Part shown: piece by piece, positions 1-6,464 of the stretch
Layout of the letters: each line of letters opens with the position of its first letter
Position numbering within the stretch: position 1 is the first letter of the stretch
Origin: Marinosulfonomonas sp.
GTDB taxonomy: Bacteria; Pseudomonadota; Alphaproteobacteria; Rhodobacterales; Rhodobacteraceae
Direction: 5' to 3'
DNA: 9,336 nucleotides
NCBI GenBank assembly: GCA_019090845.1
Contig: JAHRVD010000187.1
Location: forward strand, 1 to 9,336
Program-made: the position numbers and the translations under genes
The notes under the pieces: generated by a model
What the model was told of the DNA's origin: nothing
Seen by the model: the letters and a program-made list of their open reading frames with translations, nothing else
The model's database searches: none

Positions 1-485
1 ACCTGTTTGAACATGTTCATGGCGAAAGCCGTGATCGGGGCGGGGCGATGGTGTCGCTGGTGGAAACCTATCGTGACGCAGGGTACGACCCGGTCACCTC
101 GGAACTGCCCGACCACCTGCCAGTGCTGCTGGAATTTCTGTCGCTGCGCCCAGGCGCTGAGACGCAGGAAATTCTGGCAGACGCCGCGCATATCTTTGCT
201 GCCTTGCAGGATCGTCTGACACGCCGGGAAACTGCATACGCAGCCGTTTTTGCGGGTCTGTTGCAGCTTTCCGGACAGCAGGCTGATGCGCAAGCGGTGG
301 CCGAGTTGTTAGAGCAACCCGAGGATGATCCAGACGACCTTGAGGCGCTTGATCAGGTCTGGGAGGAAAGCGAAGTCGTTTTTGGCCCCGATCCCAACGC
401 CGGTTGTCCGCAGGTGCGCGACATGCTCGCCAATATGGATACGCCCGTTAACCCCGCACCCAACGCCGCGAATGCGGCCGAGTGA
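1..485 (+). CDS. narJ: Nitrate reductase molybdenum cofactor assembly chaperone NarJ (C-terminal part, cut by left edge)
   Basis: NarJ is a cytoplasmic chaperone that binds apo-NarG so that the Mo-bisMGD cofactor is inserted before NarGHI docks on the membrane. The frame is open from base 3 through the left edge, giving about 160 visible residues of a protein usually around 230 long. The internal ATG at 48 is therefore not the start. The diagnostic NarJ block LFEHVHGESRDRG is seen at 3-41. It is followed by a conserved acidic/aliphatic stretch (ELPDHLPVLLEFL) and a late VWEESEVVFGP segment, matching the NarJ C-terminal half as I know it from Escherichia coli. The last 20 or so residues are Asn/Ala/Pro-rich and look like a disordered tail. 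The stop lies 12 bases before the narI start, so the two are co-transcribed and probably translationally coupled. Identification is firm; only the N-terminus is unseen. Confidence 0.95.
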   Translation, partial: LFEHVHGESRDRGGAMVSLVETYRDAGYDPVTSELPDHLPVLLEFLSLRPGAETQEILADAAHIFAALQDRLTRRETAYAAVFAGLLQLSGQQADAQAVAELLEQPEDDPDDLEALDQVWEESEVVFGPDPNAGCPQVRDMLANMDTPVNPAPNAANAAE

Positions 486-487
486 TT

Positions 488-492
488 GGAGG
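488..492 (+). promoter_or_regulatory. Shine-Dalgarno site of narI
   Basis: GGAGG sits five bases before the ATG at 498 and only two before the ATG at 495. It overlaps the end of the narJ/narI junction. This spacing decides the start: 498 is preferred over 495 and over the in-frame TTG at 486. Confidence 0.7.
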
Positions 493-497
493 ATATG

Positions 498-1193
498 ATG
501 CATAATTTTTTCTTTGGTATTTACCCCTACATTGCGTTGTCCGTACTGATTGTTGGTTCGATCGCGCGTTACGAAACTGTTCCCTTTACCTGGAAATCCA
601 GTTCCAGCCAGTTGTTACGGCGCAAGCAGTTAATCATGGGATCGGTGCTGTTCCACGTCGGCATTCTGATGATCTTTGTTGGCCATCTGGTCGGGCTTCT
701 GACCCCGATCGCGCTTTTTGATGCGATGGGCATCAGCCATGGTGCCAAACAGACACTGGCGATTGTCGCGGGGGGCGTCGCCGGGGTCATGGCGCTGGTG
801 GGGGGCGGTATGTTGTTTCATCGCCGTTGGTCCGATCCGCGTGTTCGCGCGACGTCAACCTTTGCCGATATCGCCATACTGGTGCTGCTGCTGGCCCAAC
901 TGATACTGGGTCTGGGCACGATCTTTGTGTCGCTGAGCCATCTGGACGGCCATGAGATGACTAAATTCATGTCATGGGCCCAAGGGATATTCACCTTTCG
1001 GGGGGATGCTGCCAGCCACATAGCCGATGTGGCTTGGATATTTAAACTGCATCTGTTTTTGGGGCTGACCATCTTTCTGGTGTTCCCGTTCACCCGTCTG
1101 GTGCACATGTTATCGGTGCCGGTGCGCTATCTCTGGCGGCCCGGATATCAGGTGGTGCGCTCGCGTCGCAAACCGCAAAACCCGGCGGAGTAG
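498..1193 (+). CDS. narI: Respiratory nitrate reductase gamma subunit, diheme cytochrome b NarI
   Basis: NarI anchors NarGH to the inner membrane, oxidises quinol on the periplasmic side and passes electrons through two b hemes to the NarH iron-sulfur clusters. From the ATG at 498 it is 231 residues, close to the usual 225-240. The N-terminus FFFGIYPYIA is typical of the family. Five hydrophobic helices are visible. The four heme ligands are all present: H53 and H63 in LFHVGILMIFVGH, and H185 and H203 in the last two helices (KLHLFLG and RLVHMLSVP). The 10- and 18-residue spacings equal those of E. coli NarI (56/66 and 187/205). The conserved loop SPRVRATT appears here as DPRVRATST. The protein ends in an Arg/Lys-rich cytoplasmic tail. 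An ATG at 495 would add one Met. I see nothing that suggests loss of function. Confidence 0.96.
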   Translation: MHNFFFGIYPYIALSVLIVGSIARYETVPFTWKSSSSQLLRRKQLIMGSVLFHVGILMIFVGHLVGLLTPIALFDAMGISHGAKQTLAIVAGGVAGVMALVGGGMLFHRRWSDPRVRATSTFADIAILVLLLAQLILGLGTIFVSLSHLDGHEMTKFMSWAQGIFTFRGDAASHIADVAWIFKLHLFLGLTIFLVFPFTRLVHMLSVPVRYLWRPGYQVVRSRRKPQNPAE

Positions 1194-1198
1194 GCGCA

Positions 1199-1999
1199 AT
1201 GAGCAAGCCGCTACACCCGGACATTGTGGTCAATGGGACCACGCTTGTTGCCGCCGATATCGCAGCAGAGGCCCAGAACCAGCACGCGCCCAAGGGCAAG
1301 CCGGGTCTGGCCTGGCGCAAGGCGGCGCGCGCGCTTGCCGTGCGCCAGCTAATGCTGGAAGAGGCTGCGTCCCAAAGCCTTACGCCGGAGCCTCGTGAAC
1401 TTGCCCCCGGGCAGATTGAAACCGATGAAGAAGCGCTAATCCGTGCATTGATGGAGCAGGCGGTGACACCTGAACCCGTGACCGAGGAAGCTTTGCGCAC
1501 CGCTTATGATCGCAATTCGGATGCCTATCGCGCGCCATCGCTGTTTCAGGCGGCGCATATTCTTTATGCGGCGCGACCGGGTGATAAATCTGCGCGCGAT
1601 GCTGCCCGTGCACGGGCCGAAGCGACGCTGCAAGCCTTGCGCAAAACCCCGGATAAATTTCACAGCTTTGCCAGCCGGGAAAGCGAATGCGCTTCGCGTG
1701 AAATGGGCGGAGAGTTGGGCCAGCTAACCGGCAGCGACGTGGTGCCGGAATTCGCCGCAGTCCTGCAGGTGGCGGTGCCCGGCGAGGTTCACGACCAAGT
1801 GGTCGAGACTCGGTTCGGCATGCACGTGCTGCGCCTTGACGCCCGCGCGACAGGTGACATCCTGCCGTTTCAGGCGGCCCGTCCGCGTCTGGAAGAAGCG
1901 GCAGAAAAAGTTGCCTGGACCCGCGCGGCGCAAAGCTTTGTCGCCGGTCTGCTAGAGCGAGCAGACATCACTGGCATGGACATGCATATCGCTGCCTGA
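1199..1999 (+). CDS. Parvulin-type peptidyl-prolyl cis-trans isomerase of the nar operon
   Basis: The protein has 266 residues and no signal peptide or membrane segment, so it should be cytoplasmic, unlike the periplasmic SurA/PpiD relatives. Residues 1-110 are a helical leader domain. The parvulin core starts at about 114 with the motif QAAHILYA (H120), continues through FASRESECASREMGGELG (157-174) and GSDVVPEF (178-185), and closes with VETRFGMHVLRL (202-213; H209). These are the standard rotamase signature blocks. It starts five bases after the narI stop with GGAG at 1187-1190, so it belongs to the same transcript. A parvulin gene after narI is also known in Pseudomonas nar operons, where moaA1 follows; no moaA follows here. 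A role in folding or maturing NarGHI is inferred from context only. Cys164 and Thr/Ser-rich surroundings are unremarkable. Confidence 0.9.
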   Translation: MSKPLHPDIVVNGTTLVAADIAAEAQNQHAPKGKPGLAWRKAARALAVRQLMLEEAASQSLTPEPRELAPGQIETDEEALIRALMEQAVTPEPVTEEALRTAYDRNSDAYRAPSLFQAAHILYAARPGDKSARDAARARAEATLQALRKTPDKFHSFASRESECASREMGGELGQLTGSDVVPEFAAVLQVAVPGEVHDQVVETRFGMHVLRLDARATGDILPFQAARPRLEEAAEKVAWTRAAQSFVAGLLERADITGMDMHIAA

Positions 2000-2554
2000 G
2001 TGTCAGAAAACAGGACATGAAACCGCATCTATCAGGCACCGGCACGGCACAAGTCTACGGCCAGACAATCCGCTGGTTCTTATCTCGCAAAAGCATCTGC
2101 GCCAGCGCGCGGTTTGCGCCACGCTGAAACGGCTGACCTGACATTGTCAGAAGAAACTGGTTTGTGAGGGGCAGGGCGACCACGTAGCCTTGGCTGATGC
2201 CCAAATCGGACCCTAGCCGGCAGCGCCAAACATTTGCAGGCATGGGTCCGCGACGCGCCCCTGTGGTTCAGTCCTTGTCATCTTGAGGGCCGCTGCGTGT
2301 CGCTCCCATGTTTTCTGCGATGTGCAACTCCAGACAGCGATCAACACGCACCGGTTGAGCCAGCATACACATTTCACATATGGTCATGCCGAATAAGCGC
2401 CTGATCGACGCCAGAGGCAAAATTCCGCATGCCAGCTGCTGTTATGGCGTCGTCCAAGAGACTGCAAAACCGGCTGTGAACATTTGTGAAACGTGCGTTA
2501 GGCTAGGCGTTGACCACCTGAACAGGTAGAAAACGATTTGCCACGCCTTTACTT
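2000..2554. other. 555-base gap with no confident gene, between convergent operons
   Basis: This is the space between the 3' ends of the nar operon and of the minus-strand glycan operon. I find no tRNA-like fold, no clear T-tailed terminator and no insertion-sequence ends. Several short minus-strand frames look protein-like. One at 2055-2243 is discussed separately. Another runs roughly 2502-2374 (LLDDAITAAGMRNFASGVDQAL near its end), and a third in a different frame covers about 2440-2270 and ends SGPQDDKD. Their succession in different frames interrupted by stops is what a decayed gene would look like, but chance cannot be excluded. A 13-base inverted repeat, CTGACA-T-TGTCAG, lies at 2138-2150. 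A near-palindrome ACCTG-AA-CAGGT is present around 2516-2527, just past the minus-strand stop. Confidence 0.6.
2055..2243 (-). pseudogene. Possible remnant of a C-terminal protein fragment (unassigned)
   Basis: A 62-codon minus-strand frame starts at an ATG. It is open only seven more codons upstream before a stop. The peptide contains GYVVALPLTNQFLLTMS followed by ANRALAQML and a short basic/aromatic tail ending RIVWP. The pattern of a PLT/PLS block, a short beta strand and then an asparagine-containing helix resembles the C-terminal end of DUF4238-type proteins. That comparison is from memory and weak. There is no visible N-terminal domain and no good ribosome binding site. It may equally be a chance frame, since the overlapping plus-strand sequence is non-coding. 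Confidence 0.2.
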
Positions 2555-4093
2555 TCACTCCTCATACACAAATGGTTCCAGATTAATCGTGCGACCATTC
2601 CAATACGATTGATGGGTGTAGGGCACCAAATAAGGGTCTTGCCCGCCGGACAAGCATTGCACTAAATTTCTGGTTAGTTGCAGCGTCGTGACGAAATCGT
2701 AGCTTCCTTCTTTTGGAAGATATTCTGAGCAAACATCACTGGGATAGGTCGCGCCAAGGACGCCATACCGATCCTGCATGAAAAATACAGACGGTTCGTC
2801 GCCGACGGGTTCCCCGGCCAAGGCAAGACCGTGGTCTCCAAAGGCAAGAACAATTGAATCGGCATCCGATTTCCTTATGGCATCCATCAAGCGGCCCAGG
2901 TTTGTCGCAGCTTGTTCAAGCCATTCCTGCTCCTGAATCTTGAACTCTGCCACGTTTTCCAAATCGATCTGATCCATTTTGTCGCCCCGGTAGTGATACG
3001 GTGGACGCAAGTGCATGAATACCAGCTGCGGTGCGGTGCGGTTTTCCAGTGCCCTGATTTTCTCAACGTGAAAACTGATGATCTCTTCGGTCGATGCATC
3101 GTAGAACCGGTTGAACATTTTTCTCAATACGCATCCGCCGAGGAAACCGCGTTTTTTAATCGAATTGGCAATGAAGTGGTAATTGCAAATCGAGGGCGTC
3201 TCGACAATCTCGTAGTGGTCAATGTTGCGCCCTTTAATGCCGAGCTTTGCAGTCTCGCTCAAAACATTAACCTCATACCCGTTGGCCCTGAAAATATCGA
3301 AAAGCGGGCTGGGGATGTGCCCGGAAGCCAGAGTTCCCATGTCGATCTTTTGTAGCAAACGGAAATAATCCCGGTGCATTGACAGAAACGTATCATACGA
3401 ATTTCGTGTCAACTGTGCTTCGGTAAATACATTTCGAAACGTCCTGAAATTGAAATCCTGCAAAACTGAATTTAGAGGTGATGTTTCCAGCGCAAGATGC
3501 TTGCGCAGAATTGCGCCGGGTGCTGCAGCAGAAAGACCAATCAAGTAGATATTGGGTGATGTTTCAAACTCGACCATTTGAACTAATTGCGAATAATCCA
3601 CATCCAATTCGATAGCGCCCTGCGCCAGTTGAATTTGCCGGATGCCCTGGCTAACGGCGGTTTTAGATGACGCCTGCCAATGTGGAATCGCGGCCGTCAC
3701 CATCGCGGCCAGAATGACGCAAAGCATAAGCACCGGACCGGATACGCGAGCTTGCAGAGCCAAAATCAAAAATACAGACAGCAAAGACAAAAGAATTAAG
3801 GTTCCAATTTCCAGTAATTGGTCGCTCAGCGCCAAGCCGGTCCCAATCAGGAATATGTCGTAGAAGGCGAAAACAGTAACTGCGGCGTAGGCAAGCGCCG
3901 ATGCGAATGGGCGCTCATGCAAGTCCAAATATTTAGCAATCGCTGCAACGAGGAAAAGAAATATGGCCCAAACCGCGGTGAAGCTCATGATGTCCGGCAC
4001 CGACACGACGCCACTAAATGTCCGAAATAATGCCAGTTCTGCCAGTAGCGACACACAAACCAAATACAAGAAAAACGGATTAAGAGTTTTCAT
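2555..4093 (-). CDS. Membrane protein with alkaline-phosphatase/sulfatase-superfamily domain (phosphotransferase- or sulfatase-like)
   Basis: The protein has 512 residues. About five hydrophobic helices lie at 5-25, 35-55, 66-86, 92-114 and 118-137. A soluble domain from about 180 should face the periplasm, the layout of EptA/OpgB/LtaS-like enzymes that move phospho-groups onto envelope glycans and of membrane sulfatases. The domain opens with the strand NIYLIGLSAAAPGAI (181-195). A Thr/Ser-rich NSYDTFLSM (231-239) sits where the nucleophile is expected (T235 or S238). A His-rich FMHLRPPYHYRG (359-370; H361, H367) and the metal motif LAFGDHG (416-422; D420, H421) follow. The acidic metal ligand normally found in the first strand is replaced by S188. 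The start is supported by AGGAGA eight bases upstream. It is the last gene of the minus-strand arm. Substrate is unknown; a glycan or lipid carrier is inferred from the neighbours. Confidence 0.72.
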   Translation of the reverse strand: MKTLNPFFLYLVCVSLLAELALFRTFSGVVSVPDIMSFTAVWAIFLFLVAAIAKYLDLHERPFASALAYAAVTVFAFYDIFLIGTGLALSDQLLEIGTLILLSLLSVFLILALQARVSGPVLMLCVILAAMVTAAIPHWQASSKTAVSQGIRQIQLAQGAIELDVDYSQLVQMVEFETSPNIYLIGLSAAAPGAILRKHLALETSPLNSVLQDFNFRTFRNVFTEAQLTRNSYDTFLSMHRDYFRLLQKIDMGTLASGHIPSPLFDIFRANGYEVNVLSETAKLGIKGRNIDHYEIVETPSICNYHFIANSIKKRGFLGGCVLRKMFNRFYDASTEEIISFHVEKIRALENRTAPQLVFMHLRPPYHYRGDKMDQIDLENVAEFKIQEQEWLEQAATNLGRLMDAIRKSDADSIVLAFGDHGLALAGEPVGDEPSVFFMQDRYGVLGATYPSDVCSEYLPKEGSYDFVTTLQLTRNLVQCLSGGQDPYLVPYTHQSYWNGRTINLEPFVYEE

Positions 4094-4315
4094 TTAGGTG
4101 TCTCCTGCGGGCCAAATTATTGGTCCCGGTTTTCTGGGCGCGGCCCAAATGGGCTGCAATTTCTGTGACAATGGCCATTTGCGACCCGGCTAAATCTGAT
4201 CTTAGGCTTTTGCGCGGTGTTCGACCAAAATAAAAATTGACGGCGCTGTGATGGACGTTGGCCGGTTGGGGAAATATAGGGTCGGCAAAAGGATGCGAGT
4301 ATCATTTGTCCAACC

Positions 4316-4621
4316 TCAGTCAGGTGACAGCTCTGGGTGTTTAAGGCGCCAGTTTTTCCCCAGTTTTTTTGACATACAGCGTTCGTATTTTTCTGTTTCG
4401 GCAACTTGGGCGTCAGGAAACATTCGGTTCGCTCCTTCGCTGCACTCAATCTTGATATTGTGGATATTCGTATCAGCGTCGCCCTTTTCATCGTCTTCCT
4501 TACAGGCGGCCAACACCACAACCAATGCCACTGGAATTAATTTAGGGCACGCGGCCTTTATGATTTTCCACGAGAGATTCAACAAGGCAAGCACACCCCA
4601 ATATTGCATCCGGTTTGGCAC
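4316..4621 (-). CDS. Small lipoprotein, function unknown
   Basis: I do not recognise a family. The C-terminal two thirds follow a clear type II signal: a hydrophobic run VALVVV, then the lipobox L-A-A-C with Cys40 as the lipidated residue, then an acidic linker KEDDEKGDAD. The mature chain would be about 62 residues with two further cysteines (C60, C82) that could form a disulfide in the periplasm. The longest frame begins with GTG at 4621, but the signal peptide is unusually long from there. An internal ATG (codon 5) or a TTG at codon 13 or 14 would give a more ordinary length, and no ribosome binding site settles it. It lies 27 bases after the glycosyltransferase stop and 222 bases before the sulfatase-like gene, all on the same strand. 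An Asp right after the second lipoprotein residue is absent, so outer-membrane sorting is likely. Confidence 0.65.
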   Translation of the reverse strand: MPNRMQYWGVLALLNLSWKIIKAACPKLIPVALVVVLAACKEDDEKGDADTNIHNIKIECSEGANRMFPDAQVAETEKYERCMSKKLGKNWRLKHPELSPD

Positions 4622-4648
4622 AAATTTCTGGACCAGAAGATCACCCGA

Positions 4649-5500
4649 TCAGTTTACCTGTTTGGGGCCAGCCGGCCGATTATTTCCGGTTTGCGGTTTA
4701 TTTCCGGCTTGAACGTCAGGCTCGCGCCAGAATTTCTCAATCCAGGGTGCAGGTTCAGTGAATCGAAGCAATGATGATCTGTGTCCCTTTTGAGCCGCTT
4801 CAATTTTGGGGTCGCCGTGAAAACACAGAACACGACAATTCTCGCGAGGTCCGGTTGCGGGTTTTCCAATCGAAGGAAAAGTTCGCATCGCATCTCGTTT
4901 GAAACTTCTTATCATATCGCCGGGGAAATAACGTAGTTGATTGTGGCGCAGAGCGGTCATCGAAGTATAATATTGTTCACTGCCGCGATGACGTTGGACA
5001 GACCCTTCCGGATCAGCGGCGAATTCGGAGTATAAGAACGAATGCTGTGCCGGGTCGAATATTTCAACCGAGCCATGGCCACCTTCCCGACCAAGACGTT
5101 CATATCGCCATTCACGGCGCATACCAATTTTGTTTCCCGCAAATTCTACCAGAGGATCCAGAACGCCAGTGATTAAAACATCAAGGTCAAAATACAGGGT
5201 TGGACCAGACATGCCGGCAAGCCCCGGCTTGAACAACGATATTTTTCGCCACGCCCCTTGCCGTCCCTTTCGGTTCATCGCCGCAACAAGTTGATCTTCA
5301 AAAGGTTCATCTGGAATTGGATGCACATCGACCCTGGAATCGATTGCGTTGGCGTCATCGGTAAAACAATGAAATTCAAACGGTTGGTTCAGGAAGGTTA
5401 AGACCCCATTAAACAACCGGTTTACATAGTGGTTAGGGTATTTGTTCCCCCACTTGATACACACAACATTCAGGTGTGAAGATGTAGAATTAGTAGCCAA
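4649..5500 (-). CDS. GT-A fold glycosyltransferase (GT8-like, DLD motif)
   Basis: The protein has 283 residues. It opens with the strand NVVCIKWGNKYPNHYVNRLF (11-30), a hallmark of a bacterial family of putative glycosyltransferases found in capsule and exopolysaccharide loci. It continues with FHCFTDDA (43-50), GAWRKISLFKP (82-92) and the nucleotide-sugar/metal motif LYFDLDVLI (102-110; D105, D107). It closes with CRVLCFHGDPKI (222-233), where the His is expected to contact the metal or donor. The last 20 residues are Gly/Asn/Pro-rich and likely disordered. No signal or membrane helix is present, so it should act on the cytoplasmic face. The start is TTG at 5500, with an in-frame TGA two codons upstream. 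A GTG at codon 13 would cut into the first strand and is less likely. Donor and acceptor sugars cannot be read from the sequence. An extended -10 promoter lies 32 bases upstream. Confidence 0.82.
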   Translation of the reverse strand: MATNSTSSHLNVVCIKWGNKYPNHYVNRLFNGVLTFLNQPFEFHCFTDDANAIDSRVDVHPIPDEPFEDQLVAAMNRKGRQGAWRKISLFKPGLAGMSGPTLYFDLDVLITGVLDPLVEFAGNKIGMRREWRYERLGREGGHGSVEIFDPAQHSFLYSEFAADPEGSVQRHRGSEQYYTSMTALRHNQLRYFPGDMIRSFKRDAMRTFPSIGKPATGPRENCRVLCFHGDPKIEAAQKGHRSSLLRFTEPAPWIEKFWREPDVQAGNKPQTGNNRPAGPKQVN

Positions 5501-5532
5501 AATTCACTCGTCCACGGGTTGCCCAAGGGGTA

Positions 5533-5541
5533 AGTATAGCA
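5533..5541 (-). promoter_or_regulatory. Candidate extended -10 promoter for the glycosyltransferase-lipoprotein-sulfatase-like operon
   Basis: Read on the minus strand, TGC-TATACT matches an extended -10 element (TGn plus five of six -10 bases). It lies 32 bases before the TTG start at 5500, predicting a leader of about 25 bases. The region 17 bases further upstream (TTTCCG) is a poor -35, as tolerated for extended -10 promoters. The spacer contains the inverted repeat ACCT-GAAT-AGGT, where a regulator could bind. This is a sequence-pattern prediction only. Confidence 0.4.
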
Positions 5542-5673
5542 ACCTATTCAGGTGTCGGAAATGCCAATCTGTGGGCTGCCATGTAATAGTTTTGGTGATC
5601 TTTTCGGGTGAGAGTGATGACTTGAAAGCAAAAGCTCTTGGAAAATTCCCCGACGCCAGCAACGCCCGCCCAA

Positions 5674-6279
5674 TTATCCATCATTCATGGAATACCCGAA
5701 ATTATTGAAATCATCGGAATACCTGTTGTGGATGATATCAATGCTCTGCTTGCTGATCAAATAATCCTTTCGGGGTGACTTGTTCAGTTGGTCTACGGTT
5801 TCCGCGGGGAGAATCCCTGCAATTTCCGCCAACCTTTTGGTTAACTGTCCATGTCCGTCTTCAAGTTTGAAAATTTCGCAGTTGAAACATGCAAACTCTG
5901 ACTGTGGGCGAAAATGGTTTTCGCGGTAAGAAGGGCTATTTGAACTTCGCCAAAGCGAGTAGCGGAGCCACGATTGGAAGTTGGTTGCGCTCTGCCAGTG
6001 CAAACCACTTTTCCTTCGCTGATAACGATATTCGCTAACTAACTTTTCAACCGGGTTTCTGACGACCATAAATACGTAGTCAAACATATCCGGAAGATAG
6101 ATCTGCTTTAGATGCTCGGCATGCAAGTGGCGCGGCCGAAACTTCTTCTGGTAAATTGTCATGCTTTCATCAAAAATTACAGCGCCGTGACGACTGAGGA
6201 ATTCAGTGACGCTGGTTCCGCCGACTTTGGGCACATGAATGTAAAGCAATCTGCGGCCATTGATGTCGATCACAGGCAT
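5674..6279 (-). CDS. Sulfotransferase, Sulfotransfer_2-type (PAPS-dependent carbohydrate sulfotransferase)
   Basis: This family moves a sulfuryl group from PAPS to a hydroxyl of a sugar or other small acceptor. The 201-residue protein is a compact single domain. The 5'-phosphosulfate loop is LYIHVPKVGGTS (12-23) with the catalytic-type Lys18. The 3'-phosphate site is VFMVVRNPVEKLVSEY (69-84), with Arg74 and Ser82 at the standard eight-residue spacing. The motif HFRPQSEF (122-129) matches the H-x-x-P-Q block of heparan/chondroitin-type sulfotransferases. The end (RYSDDFNNFGYS, 186-197) is also typical. There is no signal peptide or membrane helix, so it acts in the cytoplasm, where PAPS is made. 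It is the first gene of the minus-strand arm and is 173 bases from the next one. The ATG at 6279 has no strong ribosome binding site. Acceptor unknown; a glycan made by the neighbouring transferases is inferred. Confidence 0.85.
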   Translation of the reverse strand: MPVIDINGRRLLYIHVPKVGGTSVTEFLSRHGAVIFDESMTIYQKKFRPRHLHAEHLKQIYLPDMFDYVFMVVRNPVEKLVSEYRYQRRKSGLHWQSATNFQSWLRYSLWRSSNSPSYRENHFRPQSEFACFNCEIFKLEDGHGQLTKRLAEIAGILPAETVDQLNKSPRKDYLISKQSIDIIHNRYSDDFNNFGYSMNDG

Positions 6280-6464
6280 CTACTTTGATCCATTCGTTAG
6301 GAATTGGCGCTTAGGGTAATTCATATTCCCGGGCGCACAATATTGTAAATGGAAACCAGATCGCCAACGAAATTTTTTCTGAACATGCGTGTTGAATAAT
6401 CTGTGACAGGGTTTATTGACAAAGCTCCGGTCGCAAGACATCGGCAACATATTTGGATCAGTTA
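6280..6464. promoter_or_regulatory. Divergent intergenic region between the two sulfotransferase genes
   Basis: Both arms of the glycan locus start here. It is visibly AT-rich. A perfect 10-base palindrome, ACAATATTGT, lies at 6337-6346. A minus-strand -10-like TACAAT (6342-6347) overlaps it and stands about 63 bases before the leftward start. A consensus -35 hexamer TTGACA (6416-6421) faces rightward but has no acceptable -10 at 16-18 bases, so I do not call that promoter. The overlap of palindrome and -10 is the arrangement of a repressor site, which is an inference. Confidence 0.45.

Noticed and set aside
1090..1500. 136-codon minus-strand frame across the narI/parvulin junction
   Set aside because: It is Ser/Ala-rich antisense sequence opposite two convincing genes; a shadow.
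2380..2529. Short plus-strand frame with a cysteine pair (CCYG and CETC)
   Set aside because: At 50 codons it has no ribosome binding site and no recognisable domain, and it overlaps equally plausible minus-strand fragments.
2912..3355. 147-codon plus-strand frame inside the sulfatase-like gene
   Set aside because: It is antisense to conserved motifs of the sulfatase-like domain and has no family features.
4140..4157. Hairpin GCGGCCC-AAAT-GGGCTGC between the sulfatase-like and lipoprotein genes
   Set aside because: The stem has a mismatch on the transcribed (minus) strand and no T-run follows; not called as a terminator.
4117..4521. 134-codon minus-strand frame overlapping the lipoprotein gene
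   Set aside because: It overlaps the lipobox frame, lacks a recognisable domain and has a low-complexity basic composition typical of a shadow frame.
4248..4712. 154-codon plus-strand frame opposite the lipoprotein and the end of the glycosyltransferase
   Set aside because: It is antisense to two better-supported genes; the Phe/Ser-rich translation is what a reversed lipoprotein signal gives.
6416..6421. Perfect TTGACA -35 hexamer upstream of the second sulfotransferase
   Set aside because: None of the hexamers at 16-18 bases (such as CATCGG) resembles a -10, so no promoter is called.
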